NCBI GenBank assembly: GCA_023434265.1
Contig: JAEYTA010000213.1
Span: forward strand, 1-22,029
Origin: Pseudomonadota bacterium
GTDB lineage: Bacteria; Pseudomonadota; Alphaproteobacteria; Caulobacterales; Caulobacteraceae
Length of the DNA: 22,029 bases
Direction: 5' to 3'
The position numbers and the translations under genes are program-made. The notes beneath the pieces are model-generated. The model had not been told where the DNA came from, did no database searches, and worked only from the letters and a program-made list of their open reading frames with translations. This document shows positions 15,893 to 22,029 of this stretch, in pieces. Position 1 is the stretch's first letter, and each line of letters starts with the position of its first letter.

Positions 15893-16324
15893 TCAGTTCA
15901 GCTTGTCTGGGTCCGGCAGGGCCGGAGGCAGGGGCGCGCAGGGCACGCCGTCGTCGCGCAGCTTCTTCACCTCGGCGGGGGTCGCCTCGCCATAGATCTC
16001 CCGCTTCTCCGAACGCCCCTCGTGAATGTCGCGGGCCTCGCGGGCGAAGGCGTCGCCGACATAGTCGAAGTTCTGCTCGACGTGCGAGCGCACTTCACGC
16101 GCCGCCCGCATCATCATGGTCTGCATCCTGGCCGCCAGCTCCGGCGGGGGCGACTTCTTCGTTCCGGCGACGGCCGGGGCCATGATCTGCTTGCTCACCG
16201 AGGTGGAGCCGCAAACGGGGCATTCGACGAGGCCGCGTCCCGCCTGGTCGTCATAGTCGGACGACGAGCCGAACCAGGCTTCGAAGGTGTGGGACAGATC
16301 GCAGTGGAGGGCGTAGCGGATCAT
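15893..16324 (-). CDS. DUF1178 family protein
   Basis: A 143-residue protein of the alphaproteobacterial and betaproteobacterial DUF1178 family, function unknown. It begins MIRYALHCDLSHTFEAWFGSS and includes a zinc-ribbon-like CPVCGS at about 35-40, paired with H7/C8; the middle has AREVRSHVEQNFDYVGDAFAREARDIH, also typical. Zinc binding is plausible but unproven. The ATG at 16324 overlaps the stop of the nitrilase-family gene (ATGA), so the pair is probably translationally coupled. This grxC, amidase, DUF1178 order is common in related genomes as I recall it. Confidence 0.92.
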   Translation of the reverse strand: MIRYALHCDLSHTFEAWFGSSSDYDDQAGRGLVECPVCGSTSVSKQIMAPAVAGTKKSPPPELAARMQTMMMRAAREVRSHVEQNFDYVGDAFAREARDIHEGRSEKREIYGEATPAEVKKLRDDGVPCAPLPPALPDPDKLN

Positions 16325-17157
16325 GCGGGCGGGGCGAAATCGCGGTCGTGGGTCAGCTGCGGCACGGCCCGGCGGGCGCGGGCCACGGCGTCGAGGTCGA
16401 GCGTGGCGAACAGCACGCCGGGCTCGTCGTGGTCAAGCTTCGCGGCGATCTCGCCCCATGGCGCGACCACGGTCGAACGCCCCCATGTCCGGCGGCCGTC
16501 CTCATGCGCCCCGCCCTGGGCCGGCGCGAGAATCCAGCAGCCGGTCTCGATGGCGCGGGCGCGCAGCAGGGTCTCCCAGTGCGCCTCGCCGGTCGGCACG
16601 GTGAAGGCGGAGGGCACGGCGATCATGGCGGCGTCCGCCTTGGCCAGCGCCCGGAACAGCTGCGGAAATCGCAGGTCGTAGCAGACGGTCAGGCCGAGCC
16701 GGCCCCACGGCGTATCGGCGACCACGGCGGCCTCTCCGGGCCGGATCGAGGCGCTCTCGCGCCAGCTCTCGCCGGTCGGCAGGTCGACGTCGTAGACGTG
16801 CAGCTTGTCGTAGGTCGCGACGATGAGGCCGTGGTCATCGACCAACAGCGAGCGGTTGGCCGCCCGGTCGTCGCCCTCCACCCCGGAGCGGACGATGGCC
16901 GAACCGATCAGCAGCCAGACGCCCAGTTCGGCCGCCAGCGCCCGCAGGCTCCCGACCGTCTCGTCCCGCTCGACACTGGTCAGCACCGCGTCCCGCCGCG
17001 CCCTGTCCCTGACGACGAAATTGGTCGCCTCCGGCGTCAGGACCAGCTTCGCGCCCCCGGCCGCCGCCTCGCGGATCAGCGGTTCGACATGGGCGAAGGC
17101 CGCCGCCGGGGAAGCCGGGGTGCGGGTCTGGACCAGAGCGACCGGAAGCGTCGTCAT
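16321..17157 (-). CDS. Nitrilase-superfamily carbon-nitrogen hydrolase (Nit1/Nit2-like amidase)
   Basis: A 278-residue cytosolic amidase. The catalytic triad of the nitrilase superfamily is intact: E43 (VLTPEATNF), K118 (YDKLHVYDVDLP) and C159 (LTVCYDLRFPQLF). The KLHVYDVDLP and CYDLRFP signatures match the Nit branch, whose members hydrolyse deaminated glutathione or omega-amides such as alpha-ketoglutaramate. Being next to glutaredoxin is consistent with a glutathione-repair role, but this is inference. The ATG at 17157 shares its first base with the grxC stop (TGATG); a GTG one codon earlier is less likely. Length is normal for the family. Confidence 0.94.
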   Translation of the reverse strand: MTTLPVALVQTRTPASPAAAFAHVEPLIREAAAGGAKLVLTPEATNFVVRDRARRDAVLTSVERDETVGSLRALAAELGVWLLIGSAIVRSGVEGDDRAANRSLLVDDHGLIVATYDKLHVYDVDLPTGESWRESASIRPGEAAVVADTPWGRLGLTVCYDLRFPQLFRALAKADAAMIAVPSAFTVPTGEAHWETLLRARAIETGCWILAPAQGGAHEDGRRTWGRSTVVAPWGEIAAKLDHDEPGVLFATLDLDAVARARRAVPQLTHDRDFAPPA

Positions 17158-17426
17158 CACGCGGCGAGCAGCGGGTCGAGCCCGCCCTGCCGGTCGAGGG
17201 CGTGTAGGTCGTCGGAGCCGCCGATGTGCTTTCCGTCGATGAATATCTGCGGGAAGGTCATGCGCCCGTTGGAGCGCTGGATCATCTCCTGCTTCTTCGC
17301 CGGGTCGTTGGAGGCGACGATCTCGGTGAACTCGGCCCCCTTACGCTCGAGCAGGGCCTTGGCCATGACGCAGTAGGGGCAGCCGGGCTTGGTGTAGATG
17401 ACGATGTCGGCCAAGAGGGTCTCCAT
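17157..17426 (-). CDS. grxC: Glutaredoxin 3
   Basis: An 89-residue dithiol glutaredoxin that reduces protein and mixed disulfides using glutathione. The active site is CPYC in YTKPGCPYCVMAKALL; the cis-proline loop is TFPQIFIDG and the glutathione-binding end GGSDDLHAL. The called start, ATG 17426, has no ribosome site. A TTG at 17414 is an alternative: it is preceded by GGAG with a six-base spacer and would give MADIVIYTKPGCPYC, 85 residues, the standard length and start for GrxC. The frame continues far upstream as a comF shadow. It lies 14 bp after comF and overlaps the amidase by one base. Confidence 0.95.
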   Translation of the reverse strand: METLLADIVIYTKPGCPYCVMAKALLERKGAEFTEIVASNDPAKKQEMIQRSNGRMTFPQIFIDGKHIGGSDDLHALDRQGGLDPLLAA

Positions 17427-17440
17427 AAGAACTGTATCCG

Positions 17441-18235
17441 CTATGTAGGCAGTTCCCGCGCCCGCCGCACCCGGGCGATGACGGCCAGGTCGACAGTGCG
17501 GGCGCCGGCCTCGAGCAGCGCGCGGGCGCAGGCCTCGGCGGTGGCGCCCGTGGTCAACACGTCGTCGATCAGAAGGATGCGGCGGCCGCGCACCCGCCGC
17601 GCGCCGGCCTCGGTCACCGCGAACGCCTTCCTCACGTTCAGGCGGCGGCCGCGCGCCGACTTGCCGCCCTGGCTGGCGGTGTGGCTGTGTCGGACAAGGG
17701 CGTCGGGCAGGTAGTCCCGGCCGGCAAGGCGCGCCAGCGGCCGGGCGATCTCCGCCGACTGGTTGAAGCGACGCGACAGCAGCCGGAGGGGATGCAGCGG
17801 CACAGGCGCGACGGCGTCGGCCTCGGCCAGCAGTGGGGCGGCGGCGCGATGGATCCAGCGCGCGAACAGCGGGGCGTACGGCTGGTGGTCGCCATGCTTG
17901 AAGCGCAGGATCAGGCTGCGGGAGGCCTCGTCGTAGACGCAGGCCGCCCGGGCTCGCGCAAAGGCGTAGGGCTGCGCCAGACAGGCGGCGCAGCGCTCGG
18001 CGGCGAACGCCCCGCCGTCCATTTCGAACAGCGCCCCACAGCCGTCGCAGACAGGGTCCTCGAGGAAGCTGATCCGACCCCAGGCGCCGGGGGTCAGGCC
18101 CGCCCCGGCCGTCGCCTCGGGGCTGTCGTGGGCGAGCGGCGGCAGCAGCAGATCGGCGAGGCCGCGGCCGAACGTCCGCCCCGCCCCCGCCGCGGCTTCC
18201 CAACGCGCGCGCCAGACCCCATCCTGAGGCCGCAT
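17441..18235 (-). CDS. comF: ComF-family phosphoribosyltransferase-like protein
   Basis: A 264-residue ComF-family protein, related to proteins needed for DNA uptake in competent bacteria. It has an N-terminal zinc ribbon (C63, C66, C82, C85: DPVCDGCGALF and ERCAAC), then FKHGDHQPYAPLFARW, VPLHPLRLLSRRFNQS, and the PRPP-binding loop ILLIDDVLTTGATAEAC. In most bacteria the precise role is unsettled. The ATG at 18235 has an excellent GGAGG ribosome site eight bases upstream. Its ATG overlaps the ATG of the divergent methyltransferase gene inside one CATG. It is the first gene of a seven-gene minus-strand run. Confidence 0.92.
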   Translation of the reverse strand: MRPQDGVWRARWEAAAGAGRTFGRGLADLLLPPLAHDSPEATAGAGLTPGAWGRISFLEDPVCDGCGALFEMDGGAFAAERCAACLAQPYAFARARAACVYDEASRSLILRFKHGDHQPYAPLFARWIHRAAAPLLAEADAVAPVPLHPLRLLSRRFNQSAEIARPLARLAGRDYLPDALVRHSHTASQGGKSARGRRLNVRKAFAVTEAGARRVRGRRILLIDDVLTTGATAEACARALLEAGARTVDLAVIARVRRARELPT

Positions 18236-19121
18236 GAGTTCGTCCTCCGCTCCCCCCGTCATCTTCGACAGTCGACGCCGTACGGCAAGGCTTCGGCGCA
18301 GTGAATCGCGTTTCGCCGGCGCCGATTTCCTGCATGTGCGTGCTGCCGAGAACGCCGTGCACAGCCTCGAGGCCCTGATGCGCGAGTGGCCCGAGGTCAC
18401 GGACCTCTCGGCCCATACCGGCCCGTTCGCGCGCCTTCTCGCCGGAAGCCCGGCCGCGTCCCGGGTCGGAGCGGTGAAGGTGGTCGCGGATCACGCCCGG
18501 CGCGCGGGCCCCGGCGAGGCCCCTCTGGATTTGCCGGATCAATCGCAGGATCTGGTCGTCTCGCTGATGAGCCTGCACTGGGCCAACGACCTGCCCGGCG
18601 CGCTGGCGCAGATCCGGCGCGCTCTGAAACCGGATGGCCTGTTCATCGGGACCCTGCTCGGCGCCGGCACACTGAAAGAGCTGCGCGCCGTTCTCACCGA
18701 GGCGGAACTGGAGGCCCGCGGCGGGGCCCAGGCCCGGGTCTCGCCCTTCGCGGACGGCTTCGACGGCGCCGCCTTGCTGCAGCGCGCCGGCTTCGCCTTG
18801 CCGGTGGCGGACGTCGACCGGCTGACGGTGCGCTACCCGGACCTGTTCGCCCTGGTGCGCGACCTGCGGGCCATGGGCGAGACCAATGTGCTGGCGGGCC
18901 GGGGACGACCGCTGACGCGCGGCATCGTCACACGGGCGGCGGCGCTCTACGCCGACCGGTTCGGGGAGGCCGGCGGCCGCATCCCCGCCACCTTCGAGAT
19001 CGTCCACCTCGCCGGCTGGGCCCCGCACGAAAGCCAGCAGAAGCCCCTGCCGCGCGGCTCGGCGAAGATGCGGCTGGCGGACGCGCTCGGGGTCCGCGAG
19101 CACACGGGCGAGGACCTCTGA
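18234..19121 (+). CDS. NDUFAF5-like SAM-dependent methyltransferase family protein
   Basis: A 295-residue protein that matches the NDUFAF5 branch of the BioC-like methyltransferases. Recognisable segments are PPVIFDSRRRTARLRR, VVSLMSLHWANDLPGALAQI, LKPDGLFIGTLLGAGTLKEL, RDLRAMGETNVL, and FEIVHLAGWAPHESQQKPL near the C-terminus. NDUFAF5 in mitochondria is a complex I assembly factor. The usual motif I glycines are degenerate here (VTDLSAHTGPF at about 55-65), so SAM binding may be altered. The ATG at 18234 keeps the family start and has GAGG upstream. Its first codon overlaps that of comF. It ends 6 bp from the convergent pilin gene. Confidence 0.9.
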   Translation: MSSSSAPPVIFDSRRRTARLRRSESRFAGADFLHVRAAENAVHSLEALMREWPEVTDLSAHTGPFARLLAGSPAASRVGAVKVVADHARRAGPGEAPLDLPDQSQDLVVSLMSLHWANDLPGALAQIRRALKPDGLFIGTLLGAGTLKELRAVLTEAELEARGGAQARVSPFADGFDGAALLQRAGFALPVADVDRLTVRYPDLFALVRDLRAMGETNVLAGRGRPLTRGIVTRAAALYADRFGEAGGRIPATFEIVHLAGWAPHESQQKPLPRGSAKMRLADALGVREHTGEDL

Positions 19122-19127
19122 GTTCGG

Positions 19128-19307
19128 TCAGCCGCCCATGGCCGCGCGCAGCGCGTTCATCGCGCCGTTGAATATGCCGCTGCCGGTGGCGCCGAAGGCG
19201 TTGAGGGCGCCGAGGATGACGAGGAACATCAGGGCCAGGATCAGGCCGTATTCGATGGCGGTCGCGCCGCTCTCGTCCTGGCGGAAGCGGGTCAGGAAAC
19301 GTCTCAT
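19128..19307 (-). CDS. Flp-family type IVb pilin subunit
   Basis: A 59-residue prepilin: a basic leader MRRFLTRFRQDESG followed by ATAIEYGLILALMFLVIL, then a short tail. The prepilin peptidase site falls after G14, with the diagnostic Glu at +5 and Tyr at +6 (E19, Y20), as in Flp pilins of Tad/Cpa systems. The mature subunit would be about 45 residues. A GGAGG site lies five bases before the ATG at 19307. It is 19 bp downstream of the Nudix gene, so it may be the last gene of the argJ operon. No other tad/cpa gene lies in the window. Whether it builds a pilus cannot be told. Confidence 0.92.
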   Translation of the reverse strand: MRRFLTRFRQDESGATAIEYGLILALMFLVILGALNAFGATGSGIFNGAMNALRAAMGG

Positions 19308-19326
19308 CGGCGCCTCCTTCCGGCGG

Positions 19327-19737
19327 CTAGAGCAGGTCGCGCAACCAGGCGACCAGCGGTTCGTCCGCCGGCGGCATGGGAAAGTCGGAGAGGCGGTTCG
19401 GCCTGACCCATTTGAGGGCTGAATGCTCCCGCGCCTGCACCGTCCCGGACCACCGTCGGCACAGGTAGAGTGGCATCAACAGGTGAAACGAATCGTAAGC
19501 ATGGCTGGTGAAGACGAACGGGGCCAGGCAGGCCTCGTTGACGTCGATGCCCAACTCCTCCTTCAGCTCGCGGATCAGCGCCGCCTCCGGCCGCTCGCCG
19601 GGCTCGACCTTGCCGCCCGGGAATTCCCACAGCCCGGCAAGCTGCTTGCCCTCGGGCCGTTGGGCGATCAGCACGCGGGCGTCCGGATCGACCAGGGCGA
19701 CCGCGACGACGAGGACGGTTTTCAGCGGCTCGCTCAC
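19327..19737 (-). CDS. mutT: Nudix hydrolase, MutT-like (8-oxo-dGTP diphosphatase type)
   Basis: A 136-residue Nudix enzyme. The box G-x5-E-x7-REL-x-EEL-G-I is complete at about 42-64, and the upstream VLIAQRPEGKQLAGLWEFPGG is the MutT pattern. MutT clears oxidised dGTP from the nucleotide pool; other Nudix substrates cannot be excluded. The start is a GTG at 19737 that overlaps the stop of the 73-residue gene (GTGA), so it is probably coupled. The order argJ then MutT is typical of Caulobacterales as I recall it. Confidence 0.93.
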   Translation of the reverse strand: MSEPLKTVLVVAVALVDPDARVLIAQRPEGKQLAGLWEFPGGKVEPGERPEAALIRELKEELGIDVNEACLAPFVFTSHAYDSFHLLMPLYLCRRWSGTVQAREHSALKWVRPNRLSDFPMPPADEPLVAWLRDLL

Positions 19738-19955
19738 AGGCTTTCTCCGACGGCGCGCCAGGCGATCTCCGGCGCCCCGTATTGCTCGGCGCAGAAGACG
19801 ACGGCGTCCTGGAGGGTGTCGACCAGATGGTCGCGCTCGGGGAAGGCCGACTCCTCCGTCTCGAACACGAAGACGTAGACGCCTTCCCCCTCCGGCTGGA
19901 GCACGAGACGATACAGGTCGGCGTCGTTCTCGAAGGACTCGAGCGGGATGGCCAT
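19734..19955 (-). CDS. Small conserved-looking protein of unknown function
   Basis: A 73-residue acidic protein starting MAIPLESFENDADLYRLVLQ. It shows an alternating beta pattern (GVYVFVFETEESAFPERD) and a final helix DTLQDAVVFCAEQYG; it has one cysteine and no signal or membrane segment. I do not recognise the family. Real coding is supported by its exact fit: ATG at 19955 shares a base with the argJ stop (TGATG) and its stop shares bases with the mutT GTG. A longer upstream frame (to 20012) would overlap argJ. Confidence 0.8.
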   Translation of the reverse strand: MAIPLESFENDADLYRLVLQPEGEGVYVFVFETEESAFPERDHLVDTLQDAVVFCAEQYGAPEIAWRAVGESL

Positions 19956-21334
19956 CAGCTGCGGTAGTCGCCGTTGATCTCGACGTAGCGTTTTGTCAGG
20001 TCGCAGGTCCACACCGTGGCCGAGGCCCTGCCTGATCCGACATCGACGGTGATGTCGATCTCCGGGCGCTTCATGTAGGCGCTCATCGTCGCCTCGTCGT
20101 AGGTCGGCGACGGCGCGCCGTCTACGGCCGCGACGTGCGGACCGAAACAGATCATCAGATGGTCGCGGTCGACAGGCTCCTCGGTCTTGCCGACGGCCAT
20201 CACCACGCGGCCCCAGTTGGCGTCCTCGCCGGCCAGCGCCGTCTTGACCAGCGGGCTGTCGGCGATCGACTTGGCCAGCTTGCGCGCGGAGGCGGGGCTA
20301 GCGGCGCCGTCGACCGTGACCTTGACGAACTTGGTCGCCCCCTCGCCGTCGCGGACCAGCTGGTGGGCGAGGTCGAGCATCACCTGATCCAGCGCCCGGC
20401 TGAAATCCTTCAGCCGCCGGTCGCCGACGCGGCCGATGCGCGGCGCGCCCGACGCCCCGGTGGCGAACAACAGACAGGTGTCGTTGGTCGAGGTGTCGCC
20501 ATCGACGGTGACGCTGTTGAAGGTGGTGCGCACGTGCAGGCCCAGCAGGGCGCGCAGCACGTTCGGGTGGATGTCGGCGTCGGTGACGATGAAGGCCAGC
20601 ATGGTGGCCATGTCCGGCGCGATCATGCCCGAGCCCTTGGCGATGCCGGCGACGCGCACCTTGACGCCCTCGATCTCGCACTCGGCGTACGAGCCCTTGG
20701 GGAAGGTGTCGGTGGTCATGATCCCCCGGGCCGCGGCGGCCCAGTTGTCTGCGGACAGGCCGGTTTCGACCTCGGGCAGGCGCGCGGCGATCTTGCGGTC
20801 GTCCAGCACCACCCCGATCACGCCGGTGGACGCCAGCATGACGTCGCGCTGCCGGCAGCCGAAGCGCTTGGCGACCTCGGAGGCGGTGCGGCGGGCGGCG
20901 TCCGCCCCCGCCTTTCCGGTGAAGGCGTTGGCGCAGCCGGCGTTGACCACCAAGGCCCGAACTTCCGATCCGCCGCCCTCGGCGCCGAGATGGCGCTTGC
21001 ACCAGTCGACCGGAGCCGAGCCGACCTTGTGGCGTGTGAACACGCCGGCGCAGGTGGTCCCGGGCGCGAAACGAAACACGACCAGGTCGTCGCGCTCGTG
21101 CTTGTAGAAGCCGGCCCGGGCGGTGGCGATCTCGACTCCGGGGATCGGCGGCATGGCGGGGAAGGGCACCGCCAGCGGCGAGACCTCCAGGCCCGGCTTG
21201 CCCGGCGTGGCCGCGGCCGCGCGCGCCGGTGCGGCGCGCTTCAGGGCGGTGGCCAGCGGGTCGAGCGCCTTCTCGATGGCCTGTTCGATCTTCTGGCCGG
21301 TCGAGCCGCGACCGGAGGCGGGCGGCCGGCTCAT
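19955..21334 (-). CDS. argJ: Bifunctional glutamate N-acetyltransferase / amino-acid acetyltransferase
   Basis: A 459-residue arginine-biosynthesis enzyme that moves acetyl from N-acetylornithine to glutamate (and may also use acetyl-CoA). It is made as one chain that cuts itself before the nucleophile threonine, here T244 in APDMATMLAFI; other signatures are STGVIG, MTTDTFPK, TVDGDTSTNDT and GEDANWGR. Family members are usually about 400-415 residues; this one carries about 50 extra N-terminal residues, a charged helix then an alanine-rich stretch (APARAAAATPGK). The ATG at 21334 overlaps the PPIase stop (ATGA), supporting the long form. The cleavage splits it into alpha and beta chains. Confidence 0.96.
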   Translation of the reverse strand: MSRPPASGRGSTGQKIEQAIEKALDPLATALKRAAPARAAAATPGKPGLEVSPLAVPFPAMPPIPGVEIATARAGFYKHERDDLVVFRFAPGTTCAGVFTRHKVGSAPVDWCKRHLGAEGGGSEVRALVVNAGCANAFTGKAGADAARRTASEVAKRFGCRQRDVMLASTGVIGVVLDDRKIAARLPEVETGLSADNWAAAARGIMTTDTFPKGSYAECEIEGVKVRVAGIAKGSGMIAPDMATMLAFIVTDADIHPNVLRALLGLHVRTTFNSVTVDGDTSTNDTCLLFATGASGAPRIGRVGDRRLKDFSRALDQVMLDLAHQLVRDGEGATKFVKVTVDGAASPASARKLAKSIADSPLVKTALAGEDANWGRVVMAVGKTEEPVDRDHLMICFGPHVAAVDGAPSPTYDEATMSAYMKRPEIDITVDVGSGRASATVWTCDLTKRYVEINGDYRS

Positions 21335-22029
21335 CGGGCCTTCGCCGGAACGGGGGCGGCGGCCGCGGGGGCCACGGGCGCCGGAGCCGAGGCCGGCTCC
21401 TGCGACCGCGCCGCGTCGCCGTTCAGAAGCACATCGACCTGGGCCTTGCCGCGCAACTCTTCGAGCAGCTGACGCACGCCCTCGTAGGTCAGGTAGCGGA
21501 CGATCTGCGGCCGGGCCTGCTCGAGGGTCGGCGGAGTCTCCTGGCGGCGATCCTCGACGCGCAGCACGGCCCAGCCGCTCTCGGTCTGGAACGGTCCGAC
21601 CGTCGAGCCCGCCGGCTTGTCGCGCAGGGCGTTGGCATAGGCTTGCGGCATCACGTCCAGGGTGGAGTAGCCCAGATCGCCGCCCGAGAAGCGGGTCGCC
21701 TCGTCCACCGACCGTTCCATGGCCACGGCCTCGAAGGCCGCGCCCTGGGCGAGGATGCCCACCACAGCGTCCGCCTCGGCCTTGGTCCGAGACAGGATCA
21801 GGCGGGTGCGGATTTCCTCCGAGGTGCGCGCCAGCCGCAGCTGCTCCTGGTAGAGTTCCTCGACCTTGCGCTCGGAGATGGTGTTGTTGACCACCGTCTC
21901 GACCAGCATGTCGCCGAGGATGCGCTCGCGCGTCGCCTCCAGGCGGCGCTGGGCGAGGGCGGAGTTGTCCAGTCCCCGACGCTCGGCCTCGGCGGCGAGC
22001 AGCTTCTGGTCGATGACCTCGTCCAGCAC
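21331..22029 (-). CDS. Parvulin-type peptidyl-prolyl cis-trans isomerase, N-terminus beyond window
   Basis: The frame is open at the window edge, so at least the signal peptide and start are missing; 232 residues are visible. The visible part begins VLDEVIDQKLLAAEAERRGL, a SurA/PrsA-like chaperone helix, then a parvulin domain (about 68-165): IRTRLILSRTKAEAD, SGGDLGYSTLDVMPQAYANAL and VGPFQTESGWAVLRVEDRR. The C-terminus is a proline/alanine tail (PASAPAPVAPAAAAPVPA). Such proteins help fold outer-membrane or periplasmic proteins. Its last bases overlap the argJ start. A link to SecA or the export pathway would need the flanking sequence. Confidence 0.9.
   Translation of the reverse strand: MLDEVIDQKLLAAEAERRGLDNSALAQRRLEATRERILGDMLVETVVNNTISERKVEELYQEQLRLARTSEEIRTRLILSRTKAEADAVVGILAQGAAFEAVAMERSVDEATRFSGGDLGYSTLDVMPQAYANALRDKPAGSTVGPFQTESGWAVLRVEDRRQETPPTLEQARPQIVRYLTYEGVRQLLEELRGKAQVDVLLNGDAARSQEPASAPAPVAPAAAAPVPAKAR

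Noticed and set aside
15059..16681. A 540-codon plus-strand frame across the AraC-type, DUF1178 and amidase genes
   Set aside because: No recognisable domain; it is opposite three genes with clear motifs and tight operon spacing.
17157..19103. A 648-residue fusion ending in glutaredoxin
   Set aside because: The upstream 560 residues are antisense or out of frame to comF and the methyltransferase; only the last 85-89 residues are a recognisable protein.

Overview
This looks like a piece of an alphaproteobacterial chromosome, most likely from the Caulobacterales (a Caulobacter/Brevundimonas-type genome). The evidence is the very high GC content with GC-ending codons, a DUF4167 gene beside prmC, and the block of lysC, ptsP, a RodZ-like gene, ispG, prfA and prmC, with ubiG divergent from lysC. 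The taxon is an inference from protein style and gene order. I found no rRNA, tRNA, CRISPR array, insertion sequence, transposase or phage gene.

Layout. Positions 1-4253 hold translation-related genes: DUF4167 (partial), prmC and prfA on the minus strand. A plus-strand YihY/BrkB-family membrane protein gene sits between prmC and prfA. Positions 4416-6214 are a plus-strand accessory-looking block: a small lipoprotein, then an Rrf2-family regulator followed by a TauE/SafE transporter. Positions 6211-12917 are a long minus-strand series read lysC, ptsP (EI-Ntr), rodZ-like, ispG, GST. ubiG (12973-13776) runs divergently from lysC, followed by a second tiny lipoprotein.

Positions 14098-18235 form a tightly packed minus-strand operon read comF, grxC, nitrilase-family amidase, DUF1178, AraC-type regulator, DUF6265 and GNAT. 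An NDUFAF5-like methyltransferase (18234-19121) diverges from comF, and the two start codons overlap in one CATG. Positions 19128-22029 are a second compact minus-strand operon read parvulin-type PPIase (partial), argJ, a 73-residue unknown, a Nudix hydrolase and a 59-residue Flp-type pilin. Its first four genes are joined by 1-4 base stop/start overlaps.

Functions. The window is mainly housekeeping: translation termination (prfA, prmC), isoprenoid and ubiquinone synthesis (ispG, ubiG), lysine/threonine/methionine and arginine synthesis (lysC, argJ), nitrogen-PTS signalling (ptsP), cell shape (rodZ-like), redox (grxC, GST), nucleotide sanitation (Nudix) and envelope protein folding (PPIase). 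I see no convincing undescribed multi-gene system. The points most worth a second look are the split of prfA from prmC by an opposite-strand membrane gene, the Rrf2-TauE module with a palindrome between its genes, the CATG start overlap at comF/methyltransferase, the orphan Flp pilin in an arginine operon, and a perfect DnaA-box sequence at the head of the rodZ-like gene.
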